A stretch of 64,000 nucleotides of DNA from Budorcas taxicolor (lineage: Eukaryota; Chordata; Mammalia; Artiodactyla; Bovidae), in the NCBI RefSeq assembly GCF_023091745.1, contig NC_068928.1, forward strand, positions 11,116,001-11,180,000, read 5' to 3'. Shown piece by piece: positions 35,320 through 47,001 of the stretch; the stretch's first letter is position 1; every line of letters starts with the position of its first letter. Position numbers and translations under genes: made by a program. The notes beneath the pieces are model-generated. The model worked only from the letters and a program-made list of their open reading frames with translations, was not told the origin of the DNA and did no database searches.

Positions 35320-36400
35320 CAGTTCAGTTCAGTTCAGTCGCTCAGTCATGTCCGACTCTTTGCGACCCCATGAATCGCAGCATGCCAGGCCTCCCTGTCC
35401 ATCACCAACTCCCAGAGTTCACTCAGACTCACGTCCATTGAGTCCGTGATGCCATCCAGCCGTCTCATCCTCCGTTGTCCCCTTCTCCTCCTGCCCCCAA
35501 TCCCTCCCAGCATCAGAGTCTTTTCCAATGAGTCAACTCTTTGCATGAGGTGCCCAAAGTACTGGAGTTTCAGCTTTAGCATCATTCCTTCCAAAGAACA
35601 TTCAGGGCTGATCTCCTTTAGAATGGACTGGTTGGATCTCCTTGCAGTCCAAGGGACTCTCAAGAGTCTTCTCCAACACCACAGTTCAAAAGCATCAATT
35701 CTTTGGCACTCAGCTTTCTTCACAGTCCAACTCTCACATCCATACATGACCACTGGAAAAAACCATAGCCTTGACTAGATGGACCTTTGTTGGCAAAGTA
35801 ATGTCTCTGCTTTTCAACATGCTGTCTAGGTTGGTCATAACTTTCCTTCCAAGGAGTAAGCGTCTTTTTTTAATTTCATGGATGCAGTCACCATCTGCAG
35901 TGATTTTGGAGCCCAAAAAAAGTCTGACACTGTTTCCACTGTTTCCCCATCTCTTTCCCATGAAGTGATGGGACCAGATGCCATGATCTTCGTTTTCTGA
36001 ATGTTGAGCTTTAAGCCAACTTTTTCACTCTCCTCTTTCACTTTCGTCAAGAGGCTTTTTAGTTCCTCTTCAATTTGTGCCGTAAGGGTGGTGTCATCTG
36101 CATATCTGAGGTTATTGATATTACTCCCGGCAATCTTGATTCCAGCTTGTGCTTCTTCCAGCCCAGCATTTCTCATGATGTACTCTGCATATAAGTTAAA
36201 TAAGCAGGATGACAATATACAGCCTTGACATACTCCTTTTCCTATTTGGAACCTATCTGTTGTTCCATGTCCAGCTCTAATTGTTGCTTCCTGACCTGCA
36301 TATAGGTTTCTCAAGAGGCAGGTCAGGTGGTCTGGTATTCCCATCTGTTTCAGAATTTTCCACAGTTTATTGTGATCCACACAGTCAAAGGCTTTGGCAA
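35320..36400 (-). mobile_element. BovB LINE, 5'-truncated, antisense
   Basis: A 1.1 kb reverse-orientation BovB 3' part. It starts with cagttcagttcagttcag, and its minus-strand frames (36380-35835, 35753-35346) give NNLRYADDTTLTAQ and VKKAECQRIDAFELWCWRRL. It ends in ggctttggca. It is among the best-kept reverse transcriptase pieces here, though frameshifted near 35840. Confidence 0.94.
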
Positions 36401-37135
36401 ATGATAAGATACTGGCTTTAGTAATACCCCAATTGATTAGGCTCTGGTTAACTAGTTTCCCCTGAGGGCAGGCTTTGTTAAGAAAACCAGAGTGCTCTGC
36501 TATATTTCAAAATGATTCCCTTCCCCCTCCCATTACTAGGAGCACAAGGGTGTTTTTCTCCCCTGTGTGTTGAGGGAACCTGATCTGGCTCCTAGACATA
36601 ACTCTCACAATATTTGGGAGCCCTGCATGACTAAGTGCCCCTAAATTTTTAACTAAGAGAGTCATGCATATTGAGTCTGTCGCAGTTCATCATTTACAGT
36701 TCAGGCTTTGTTAGCCCAGCACTTGTTCCTGCACTGGTTTTCACTGGTATTGCTGCTCCGTCAAGCTGTTACTTCCTGTATTCACCTGTCTCCTAATCTT
36801 AAAGGCAATGGTTTGTCCTCCCCTCTCTTACAAATCCAGGAAAAGTTATTGATTTTCCAGTTTTGTTGCCTTTTACATGTCAGGATGGAGTGGTGACCTC
36901 CAAGCTATTTGTATCAAAAATGGAAACCAGAAGTCTACCTCCATTTTTTAAATAAATTTACAAATCAGGAAAATTATTTTTTTCTTCCTCCTCTTATTTC
37001 CTTTTTCTAGTTCCCTTCATCCCTTTATGTAGATTCAGGTTTCTGTATTGTATAATTTTTCTTTTCGCTTAAAAGGCTTCGTTTAACATTTGTAGTGCAT
37101 TCCTGCTGGTAACAGATTTTTCTGTTCATTAAAAA
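36401..37135. other. Unassigned stretch in intron 6
   Basis: Higher GC than its surroundings, with text such as ttgggagccctgcatgacta. It may be old L1 5' or LTR sequence, but I cannot assign it. Confidence 0.35.
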
Positions 37136-38061
37136 AAAATGTGATACAGTGTACATAATAAAATTTGCCATTTTAACCATTTTTTGTGTTCAGTTCAGTG
37201 GCATTAAGTCTATTCACATTGTTGTGAATTCTTCTGTCTTGCCAACTGAAACTCTGTACTTAACTAAACAATTACTCCTGTTCTCCCTTGCCTCAGCCCC
37301 TTGATAACTACCATTCTCCTTTCTGTCTGTGAATTTAACTACTCTGGAACCTCATGTAAGTGGAATTGTACAATGTATGTCCTTTTGTATCTGAGTTATT
37401 TCATGTCTTCAGAGTTCATCCATGTTATAGCATGTGTCAGAATTCCCTTTTATGCTTAAGTAATAGTCTGTTCAGTGCTTGTATACCACGTTTTGTTTAT
37501 CCATTCATACTTAAGTGGTCATTTGAGTTGTTTTCCTCTTTGGCTATTGTGTAATGCTGGTGTACAAATATCTTTGTGTTCATCTCTGCTTTCACATCTT
37601 ATGGATATATACCCAGAGCTGGGATTACTGGATCAAATGGTAATTCTGTTTAATTTTTTGAGGAATTTCCATCCTATTTTCCACAGCGACTACACTATTT
37701 TATATTCCTACCAGCAATGTAGGAAGGTTCTGTTTTTTTTTTTTTTCCCCTGGCTGTTTCTTGAGGTGTGTGGGATCTTATATCCCTGACCAGGGATTGA
37801 ACCGGTGGTGCCTGCAGTGGAACACGGAGCCCTGATCATTGGACCACCAGGGAATTCTCAGGAAGGTTCCAGTTTCTTCACATCCTTGCCAAGCACTTGT
37901 AATTTTCTATTCTGTATTATGTTTTCTTTTTAAATTATAACCATCCTAATGGATGTGAAATGGTATGTCTTTGTGGTTTTGGTGTGCATTTCCTAATGAT
38001 TAGTGATGTCAAGCATCTTTTCATGTGCTTATTGTCCATTTACAAGTCTTCTTTCCTCATT
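37136..38061 (-). mobile_element. Old antisense L1, interrupted by a SINE
   Basis: aaatttgccattttaaccat, gttcatccatgttatagcat, tacccagagctgggattact, agcatcttttcatgtgctta. This is the order of an antisense L1M 3' half. Confidence 0.8.
37731..37859 (-). mobile_element. CHR-like SINE with target duplication
   Basis: A T-rich start, ccctgaccagggattgaacc, and ttggaccaccagggaattct. aggaaggttc occurs perfectly at 37721-37730 and 37860-37869. Confidence 0.9.
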
Positions 38062-38069
38062 AAGTAAGT

Positions 38070-38303
38070 ATTTATTTGTTTGGTTGCGCTGGGTCTTCCT
38101 TGCTGTGAGCAGGCTTTCTCTAGTTGCAGCGAGTGGGGCCACTCCCTGTTGCAGTGCCCTGGCTTCTCGTTGGGCTGGTTTCTCTCCTTGCAGAGCACAG
38201 GATCTAGGGAATGTGGGTTTGCAGCACAAAGGCTCAGTGGCTGCGGCTCATGGGCTCATCAGTTGTGGTGCACAGGCTGATTAGTTGCTCTGTGGCAACT
38301 AGT
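38070..38303 (-). mobile_element. CHR-like SINE, antisense, truncated
   Basis: ggttgcgctgggtcttcctt, ggctttctctagttgcagcg and cagttgtggtgcacaggctg are the head-region text of the older SINE. The tRNA end is missing. Confidence 0.82.
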
Positions 38304-40614
38304 GCTGCTTTAGAGGCTTATGTACTGGTAAATTTGTCTACTAATTTTTAACAGTGGTGAAAGGAGCAAAAATCTCTTTCATTTATAGCATTTTGGTCAG
38401 TATGTAGAAGATGACATCACAGGATGGCTTTATTTTCTCATTTTAAAAGATTAATTGAAAAAAGGTTGAAAAATGCCAAAATACTGTACGATAAAGGAGA
38501 AAATAAAAATGTCAGACAATCCCAAAGGTAAAATAAAAGTAAAATATACAACTGCAAGTATCATAAGGGTTCAGTTGGATTAATTTTCACTAACTAAATA
38601 ATATATCATTTTACCGCCGTTTCTGTATTCCTAGGTTTTTTTTGATTCATGGCTTGATTGTTTAGATTTCATAATCATGTAGTTTTATTCAAGGAAAGTA
38701 CATAAGTTAGTTCCTGCTATGGCATAGTTTGTCTCCCTACTGCTAATGTTAAGAATCGACTACTTGGTTAAAGTGGTGACTACCAGGTCTCCAATATAAA
38801 GGCATATTTTTCTTTTGTGATGCTTGGAGTCTATGTGAGTATCTTGTTTCCCAACAACATTTACCCAGTGATTTTAGCACCCATTTATATACCTTGTAGG
38901 AATCAGCTATTACATGGCAGTTGTAAAATAGTGATTTTTGAAGATTTTATCATTCTATTTACAATTTTTAGCTAGCATTTTTCTCTAAGGAAGAACTTTC
39001 CTTTTTCTCCCCCATTTCCTTTCTTTGATTCTTTTTTCCTTTTTTTTTTGTTGTTGTTGTATCAATAAATACCCCAGGTATTTCTCATGAAGTTGGTCAG
39101 TGTGACTACTCTCTATACTTTGAGACTCACTGCTGTAGTCACATGTGTATAAACTGCCTACTGTTCCAGGAGGACTGTTGCTCTGTACAGGTTGGTCATC
39201 TTTATATTTATTCTTAAACTGAGAAGTCTTAGAAATATGATTGTTCTAGAATAAATTTAGATTAAAAATTATACCACTTCGGGGTGTTCTTGGTTATAAA
39301 CTCAGAAACTGAGGCAGCTGTGTTAAGGAATTCCCATTTACAGTAGGCAAGAAAGTAAACAGTAAGTGGAGAGTAGGGTAACAGACACTTACGGTATCAA
39401 AAAACAACCGTGAAAAGGATCTGTCTTAATGTGCTAGCCCACTGCAGTTTAACATATTGCTTACAACCTTCACAATAGAATTTGAGTGACTTCAGTTACA
39501 CATTCCAGGAGACTGGCAGTCTGTTACAATCAGAATCTGAACTTTAGAGCAGGCTAATTTACAGCGATGGGATGAAGAAAGTTGTGGATTTGTATTACAC
39601 ACTCTCACCTGACACTGTATCTGATCCCTTACCTGCTGATTGACATCTTGAATGAGCTCTTTGAAGCAAGTTCCAGCTTAATTAAAACGTTTGCTTGGTT
39701 AGCAGTGATCTGTGAAAGCCTGTGATAAATATTGAATCAGGTTCACCTGCTGGTTGCTGAGAGTAGATAAACAGCTGCCTTGTGCAGTTTAATCATGAAA
39801 CTGTGGCAGTAGAGTACTACTGTTTGAATTTTTAAAAAAGAATAGTTGAAACGGTATAGTTATGTCACTTTTGCTATCTTAACTAGAGTGTGTGCCTACG
39901 TGAGATTTTGCACAACAGGCATTCAGTACCTCTTTGGATGGCGTGGACAACAGCAAATGGTTGATAAAGATTAACAGTAAACCTTCTTTCATATGCCTCA
40001 AAATATAATTCAGTATTCATTAACTTGTTTTTACCACTAGTTCTTCATGTGCATGATGTTTGGAAATAAAAAAGGGCAGTATTTTGCTTTTATTTTTGTC
40101 AAGTTAAATGGTAGATTAAAAATGACCTTGTTAATTAAAACTTTAAGATTTAAAGTTATGAATTCTAACTTTTCACAAATTTATCATGAATTTTGTAGCC
40201 ACTTGAAGAACTTCAGACTTTATTTTTTCATCTGTAAAATGGAGTTAGAAATAAACATTAGTGAACTAAATGTTATAGAATTTTGTTAATATTGCATAAC
40301 TAACAAACCTTAAAAGAGAAATTAATTTACAAGCAGTAGAGGAATCTTTATAAAATTATCTTCTTTAGATTATCAACTTGTTTATTCATTTGCAGAATTA
40401 ATGTGACTAAGTAAGTTCATTGTAAATAAAATGCTATTTCTATTTTATTTTCTTTGTAAAATCAGACATAAATTCTGGAATAAAGTCCTCACCCAAATAA
40501 GTTGCAGTCTTCTGTGAGCACGTAATGATAAGTTATGGACTTACTTTCTAAAAATGCATACAAAATTGTGTTTGTAGTTTCCGGGTGATCCCAAACTCTC
40601 TTCTCTGTAACAAT
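38304..40614. other. Repeat-poor island of intron 6
   Basis: I see no repeat family here apart from short homopolymers. The part at about 39470-39840 keeps a less AT-rich, complex sequence and is discussed as a possible conserved element. Confidence 0.5.
39470..39840. promoter_or_regulatory. Candidate conserved non-coding element
   Basis: Complex, repeat-free sequence with paired E-box-like cacctg/cacctgc motifs (near 39607 and 39745), a taattaaaac homeodomain-type site near 39678 and no long open frame. This is inference from composition only; no cross-species alignment was possible. Confidence 0.25.
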
Positions 40615-40785
40615 AGTGAAGTCGCTCAGTCTTTGCGACCCTGTGGACTGTAGCCTACTAGGCTCCTCCATCCATGGGATTCTCCAGGCAAGAATACTGG
40701 AGTGGGTTGCCATTTCCTTCTCCAAGGGGTCTTCCTGACCCAGGGATCAAACCCGGGTCTCCTGCACTGGAGGCAGACGCTTTTA
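40615..40785 (-). mobile_element. Bov-tA SINE, antisense
   Basis: gtgaagtcgctcagtctttg, aagaatactggagtgggttg, cccagggatcaaacccgggt. Its tRNA end is cut short at gacgctttta. Confidence 0.9.
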
Positions 40786-40959
40786 GGAGTCTATTTCCTA
40801 ATCAGTTAAGTTGAAAATTTTGGTCACGAGAGATTAAGATGATATTTGTTCTGTTAGGTATTAAGCTGCTGAGGAGCAACCAGTGTATTTGCTGTTTTAG
40901 GTTTCATTTGAAGCACTTTTTAGCATTTTCCAGTGTTAGGTACTACGTTCCTTAGCTCC

Positions 40960-42000
40960 AAGGATTATCTACTGTAGTGGGGATTCCTAATTTTTTACCT
41001 AACGTTTTTATAGTTGTATTCCTATCGTCAGTTTTTTTGGAAGTGTATGGGGAAAATAAAATTTTATTTAAGTCACACTTAACCTGCTCAACACTTTTTT
41101 TGATCTTTATCTATGTTGATACACAGAACTCTGGTTCGTTTTTTTTTTTTAATTATTTACAGTATTCCATTGATAGACTCCACAATTTATTTACTCATTC
41201 TTTTGCTGACACATTTAGCTTCTTTTTCTCACTATTACAACAGTGCTACACAGACTATCCCTATTGTATCTCTCTGAATCTGCAAGTCTGTCGCTAGCAG
41301 GTATGACTAGCAGGCTCATGCTGGGCCCAAGCATCTGTATATATTTGATATCACTATATCACAACTCTTGTTCTTCAAAGTGATTGTGTCACTTTATACT
41401 TGGATCAGCAGTGTTTAAGAGTTGCTGTATATCTTTTCTGACACCCAGTCTGGTGGATGTAAATGAAATACAATTAGGGTTTAATTGCATTTTCCTAATT
41501 AGTTTCCCTGGTGTCTCAGACAGTAAAGCGTCTGCCTACAATGCAGGAGACCCAGGTTCAATCCCTGGGTGGGGAAGATCTTCTAGAGAAGGAAATGGCA
41601 ACCCACTCCAGTATTCTTGCCTGGAAAATCCCATGGATGGAGGCACCTGGTAGACTACAGTTCACGGGGTTGCAAAGAGTTGGACACGACTGAGCGACTT
41701 CACTTTCTTTCTTTCTATAATGAAGTTGAACAGAAGGTTGCATGTCTTTTCAGATGTTTGTTGGGTTTTCTGCTTTTCTCTCCTGTGATTTTTTTTGTTC
41801 TTGGATTCTTATTTTTATATTGGATTTTTAAAAAACTGGTTTGTTGAAATTCTTTATGTATTATGAAGACTGATCCTCAGTTGGTTATGTACAGCATATG
41901 TATCTTCTCAAGATTGTTTTCAGTCTATTGTGCTTTTGGTGTATTGTTTAAGAAATGCTTACCTATGTTGAGGTCCTAAAGATCTTTTTCTGTATATAGG
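40960..42000 (-). mobile_element. Old antisense L1-like segment
   Basis: Antisense L1 3' region text such as cacaatttatttactcattc, then after the SINE gtttgttgaaattctttatg and gtgcttttggtgtattgttt. The family is not certain. Confidence 0.55.
41502..41712 (+). mobile_element. Bov-tA SINE, sense, complete
   Basis: agtttccctggtgtctcaga through aatccctgggtggggaagat to gacacgactgagcgacttca, followed by a ctttctttctttc tail. The flanking L1 resumes after it. Confidence 0.92.
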
Positions 42001-42401
42001 GACAGAGATTTTATGACCCATACAACCTAGAATATTTCCTCTCTGGTCCTTTGTAGAAAAAGTGTGACGCTTGCTCTAAACAGTCTCTCAACTGAAGAAT
42101 TTTTCGCCCTTGTGGAACGTTATCTCCATCTTGTTAGAAAATATTTGATTTAAATGTCAACTGATAATAAGTTAAAATGACTTTTATGAAGTAAATTTTA
42201 TAGCTTATACTTAAGAATATTTTGTAGTTGCATTCAGAAAATAATGCACTTAGAGTACTAAGTGAAACTGGTACTGATAATCTCCTATAACACACCCTGT
42301 AGAACAATTAAAAAGTGAAGATCTCTTTGTCGGTGGAATGAAATAATCTTTGTCATTGTATTCTATTTGGCCTAATAATGTCGGGAATTCTAATGTTTCT
42401 T

Positions 42402-42440
42402 GAATGAATGAATGGATGGATGGATAGATGAATGAATGAG
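42402..42440. repeat. (TGAA/TGGA)n microsatellite
   Basis: Tandem gaatgaatgaatggatggat, then agatgaatgaatga units. Probably polymorphic. Confidence 0.85.
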
Positions 42441-45179
42441 ATAGTCCATGTAGAGTGCTTAGCACAGGGACAACCTTAATAAATGATAGTTATTAAATGA
42501 ATGTATCAGGATATGTGTTTGCCACTCGCAACTAAAGTGGCCCAAATATTAACATAACAAGATGATTTTTCTTTTTGTTCTTGAAAAATAAAAAAAATTG
42601 TCCTGTGCTTTTTCTTAAAAGCTAAACTTTTTATTTTGAAGTAACTTTTTGATATGTGAAGAAGTAAAATTTGGGCATCAATTAAACATCTACAGATAAA
42701 TAAAATGTGGTACATGGGAACAGTATTTGGTTTAGGGACATTAGTCACAATCCATCAATTAAATTAAGTTACAGTTATATGCAAAATACCATGCTCAATG
42801 AATGAGTATATGAAGTAACATAAGACATCGTTTTTGTCCTCAGGAATTTGCAGTGTGGTTGAAAGACAATGCATGCACATATGGAAAAGTATGTTACTGT
42901 TTCATGGACCTAGTTTTATATTTATTTCATGCAGATAAGCTTCTTTCTGGTCTTTTCCCCCTCTCTACTTCTTTATGTGCTAATTTTTCACATTAGCATA
43001 TCGTTTTATGCTTACTTTTAGAATTCATTTCATAGACTCTGTTTAGATACTCCCCTGATTTATGAATTCACAAAATAACTTTTCTGACATTTCTAACTAC
43101 TCCTTTATTATTATCCTTTTTTAGGCATATTTAGTCACCATGCTAATTTTTATTTTTCCAAGTAAATATAGTAATTTTAACATAGTACTTTTCATTGTTG
43201 TTCAGGGGAAAGGTTGGCGAGAGCTATGAAACTTTAGAGGTTGACATAGTTATCTTAATCTACTTATACTTTTGATTATAACCTTGTGAAAGGAATAGTG
43301 GCAAGGACTCAGAAGTTGCCCTTTCAAGATCAAATATTATATTCATTCTTTATCCTTTCAAAAACTATTAATGCATATCTATATAGTCGGACAAGAGAGG
43401 GAATAAATAGAAATTGTTGGACACAAAGATAATTTTCTAAAATCCCTGGTTGCTCCTAAGAACAGTTTTTGGCTATTGTAGATTTGAAATGTATTTTTAA
43501 ACAGTTGACTCCTACATGTGGAACTAATACAACTGTCACATCCACATCTCTTATGATAGTAGATTTTTTGGGGGCTGTTATTTGGGTTAAGTTTTCTTGC
43601 CTTTTGTTGAAGAAAAGGAACTCTAGACAGTTTCTAGCTATGGGAAAAGAAGTCATCTCTTAAAGAGATTAGTTCTACCATGTGATATTGCTACTTACAG
43701 TTCTTAGAGATTTCAGGTTTGGGGAACCTATGTGTTTTACCTTTCTTGATGTTTAGATATTCTTTCTTGATGAGAAAGAATACTTTTTAATTTATTCTCC
43801 AGTTTCCTGAAACAATCTATATAAATTTAAAGAGCAAAAGCAAAAGAAAAATATCCTTGTGGGAGGAAAACTTGATCGTTCGTCAGCAGGAGAATTACTT
43901 GGTGAAAAATACTTAATTTTGTTCACCAGTTGTTTTAAGATCCATAGGTCAAAGAGTTTCAGAGAGAGGCCAGAAAATATTAGCCTAATTTTGAACTAGA
44001 GGATTTTATGAGTTCTTATCATTGTTGTTTTCAGGATTCTTTCTCTGTTTTCATACAAAATTGAAAGTTGCTGATTTTGGTACAAATAATTCTCTTTTGT
44101 TCCTAAATAATTGTTTTTTTTTTTAAGCCTCTGTTCTATTATTGCATTCAGTGTTTTCCATCTTCAACTATGATTATACCAAATCCTTTAAATAGGAACT
44201 TCAGTAGGAGATCACTTCTGAAGAAGTAATTCCTCTTTAATACTGCAAATAAATAATCAACTTTCTTAGTTTCTGTCTTCTACTCAACTTGCCCAGCCAC
44301 TCACTGGAAACCATCATCTTGAGGAGTTACCCTTGATTTCATAAATGGTATAATTCAGAACACTTGAAGATTTAACAAACATAAAACATTTTTAATATAA
44401 AAATTAGTTCTGTTTTATAATTTTCTTCAATTATGGAGTGAAAAACACATTTAAGGTACATAAATAAAGCTACTCTAGTGAGAACTTTCTAAAACAAGTC
44501 CTGTATCTTTTGCGTTTGTTAGTTATATTGTTAGTATAGCATTTTAAGATAAGCAGATCCCTTTAAAAAATATTAGTGCAAATACTGCTTTTAAAATTAA
44601 AAACATCTGAATGCAAAGCAGAAAGTTATAAGACTGTATAACAGCATCCTTTTTTATTGGAAAAATATGAAAGATATATGTAGGAGGATCTGCTAGTTAT
44701 ATGTTGTGGTTGACTTATTTTGTATTTTTCTATAACGTTGGATTTTTTGTTTAGAAAAATAGCAGAATGAAAATAAAAGGAGTAGATCCTAAAGCTTTAA
44801 GTGGAATTCATGTTGAAAAGTATCATATCAAAAAGTATGTTTTCCAAGCCATGAGAAAAAGACTACTTTATTGAATTACTTTTAGGCTTGTATATATCCA
44901 TAGAGAATATTGTAGTGCATTGGGCCTAGCATTCTAATATTCACAATGAATTTAACTGTATCATAGGGAAGAGATAGAATTGAGTGAAAAGATTGAAAAT
45001 ATGAAAATAAACTAATTCTGCTACCAAGAGTTACCTTAATTCTTTTACTAAGTTAATTAATTTGATCATTGAAAAGGACAAAAAGGAATTCAGTCAGAAA
45101 TACCATGATATAATTTGCATTCCATTTTCTGTGTGACCAGAAATTGTTAGATATTGCAACATATGTAACATAAACCACA

Positions 45180-45600
45180 TGTCAGCTGTTTCCTGCCTCA
45201 CTGTTGACAAGAGCCCCATTCATAACTCTTCTTTTATCCTTTCAGTGAATAAGTAATTATTCAATATAGAAGGCAGGATATTTGGAACTGGCTATTTAAT
45301 GTGGCAGCACTCTGTAATGAAATCTGCTGTTACTGGCAACCTGAGAGGGGAATGTAACAATTCCAGCATGGCTGTAACTTTATCGGCTTTGACTGACTGT
45401 TTATTTGGCACATCAGTGAACCTTTTATCCCAGTGAGTGACAGCTCCAGAAGGGTCACATTTACATCCATTCTATCATGTATTGTAATATTTAATGGCGG
45501 ACAAGGTTGAGCGAGACTGAGAGTAATTCGAACTTGCTTTTCCACTGAGTTGAGGCTAAAAGACAGCTTGATCCCCAGTATTGTGGTGTAACATGCTATG
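45180..45600. promoter_or_regulatory. Candidate conserved non-coding element
   Basis: About 400 bp of complex sequence that keeps several CpGs in an AT-rich intron (atcggc, ggcgga, gagcgaga, ttcgaa). It contains tatttaatgtggcagcac and tgtttatttggcacatcagt (a forkhead-like tgtttattt). No repeat family fits. The minus-strand open frame 45545-45330 has no protein-like features. The call is inference. Confidence 0.3.
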
Positions 45601-46710
45601 ACTTAGCATTTGTTTATGAAGGCTAATCTTACTGATTATAATTTAAAAAAAAACCAGTTAAATGGAGTGTTTGTTCTACTAAACTTAAACTCTCTAGTAC
45701 AAGTTCTCTTAAGCTACTGTGCTATTTAGTATTTTTCCCTATCAGTGACCATTCCTATAAACTAACCATTTCTTAATCTTTCTCTTAAAGAAGGCTGCAT
45801 TCTGTCTCATTTGTATAGTAACTGAGGTTGAGAAGAGAGTAGTTATTAAGAACCAGTGTGTTCTAATATATAGCATTAAGCTTTTTTTTTTTTTTTTAAT
45901 TTTTGAGTTTGGAAATAAGAGAAAAGCCAGGTAAATATTATAATATACTTCTGATATTCCATATGGTATATTTAAGGAGCCATTTATGTAACTTTTAATT
46001 ATGAAACTGAATTCAGTAAAATTGTCTAGGAAAAGCTATCTTGAATGATAATTGTACTGATGGATTTATATTTGATGACCGGTAATTGAATTTCAGATAT
46101 ACTTGTTCCACACAAGCAGTCTGTCTTCATTATTAAATATTAATAATTTGCATTCATTTTCATACGTTTGCTAGAGAATAGTTTTCTCGTATTGTTTTTG
46201 AGTGATGATTTAAATTCAGCTTGATGTTTCTATTCTTTATAAGTTATGTTTAAAATGCTTTTTAAAATACTGGTTTATTAAAGGATGTTTGAATGGATTG
46301 TGCTGTAAAGAAAAATAGCACTCTTAAATCTAAATTTAAACTGTAATATCACAATTCACTTGAAGCCTAAGCAAAAATGATAATTGTCTTTCATTTTGTC
46401 TTAGTTTTATAATTTATGAAAGAGGAAAATTAAAATGTACTTAAAACATTTGAAATTTGAGAGTTGGAGTAGTATGTTAGAAAACAATGCAAATATGGAA
46501 ACATTTATAACTCAAGAGTGAAAGAGAACCAATTTGAAATTGAATTTGCAGTTTTTTCTTTAAAGGCAAATTTTGTATGATGTGACATTATGGAATTTCC
46601 CTTTATTTGGCAACTGTGATTCACTACTTATAGTTTTGATTCCATGAAAAGTTTGATAAAAATTTTATGGTAGTCCAGACATTAGTTATCTTTTCTTTCC
46701 TTTGTTACAG

Positions 46711-47001
46711 CCCCCTGGTCACTGTTCTAGGTGCTGTTGTTCTACTAAACAAGGAAACAGTGAAGATTCTTCAAATACCACTAAGAAGGATCATGGGGGG
46801 AAGTCCAAGATACCCAAAATATATTTTGGGACACGCACACACAAGCAGATTGCTCAGATTACTAGAGAGCTCCAGAGAACAGCGTACTCAGGGGTCCCAA
46901 TGACTATTCTTTCCAGCAGGGATCATTCTTGTGTCCATCCGGAAGTAATAGGTAACTTCAACAGAAATGAAAGGTGCATGGAACTGCTGGATGGAAAAAA
47001 T
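46711..47001 (+). CDS. BRIP1: BRIP1 exon 7 (residues 210-306): motif Ia, first Fe-S cysteines
   Basis: A 291-bp, phase 0 exon between ttgttacag and gtgagt. The frame starts PPGHCSRCCCSTKQGNSEDS. YFGTRTHKQIAQITREL (residues 247-263) is helicase motif Ia of the XPD-like superfamily 2 enzymes, which contacts single-stranded DNA. C283 (RDHSCVHPE) and C298 (NERCMELL) are the first two ligands of the 4Fe-4S cluster needed for helicase activity. M299, the site of a known human breast-cancer variant, is present. The H213/C214/C217-C219 cluster at the N-terminus is a second Cys-rich site that echoes C86-H91 of exon 4. All four changes in the Cys vicinity relative to human, as I recall it, are conservative. 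Confidence 0.98.

Larger units (their letters stand above)
10356..46710 (+). other. BRIP1: BRIP1 intron 6 (36 kb)
   Basis: The largest intron in the window. It carries most of the retroelements, listed individually. It runs from gtatgt to the strong acceptor cctttgttacag. The repeat-poor parts are described separately. Confidence 0.9.
42001..46710. other. Repeat-poor 3' end of intron 6
   Basis: Contains a tetranucleotide tract at 42402-42440 and an MIR-like tail near 42450-42500. The rest has no recognisable repeats. It includes the candidate element at 45180-45600 and a T16 run near 45882. Confidence 0.55.

Noticed and set aside
38003..38284. Cys- and Ala-rich 93-codon frame
   Set aside because: It overlaps an antisense CHR-like SINE and the end of an L1; a repeat-derived frame.
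45330..45545. 71-codon minus-strand frame in the candidate regulatory island
   Set aside because: No homology that I recognise, no splice or start context; the block looks constrained at DNA level rather than coding.
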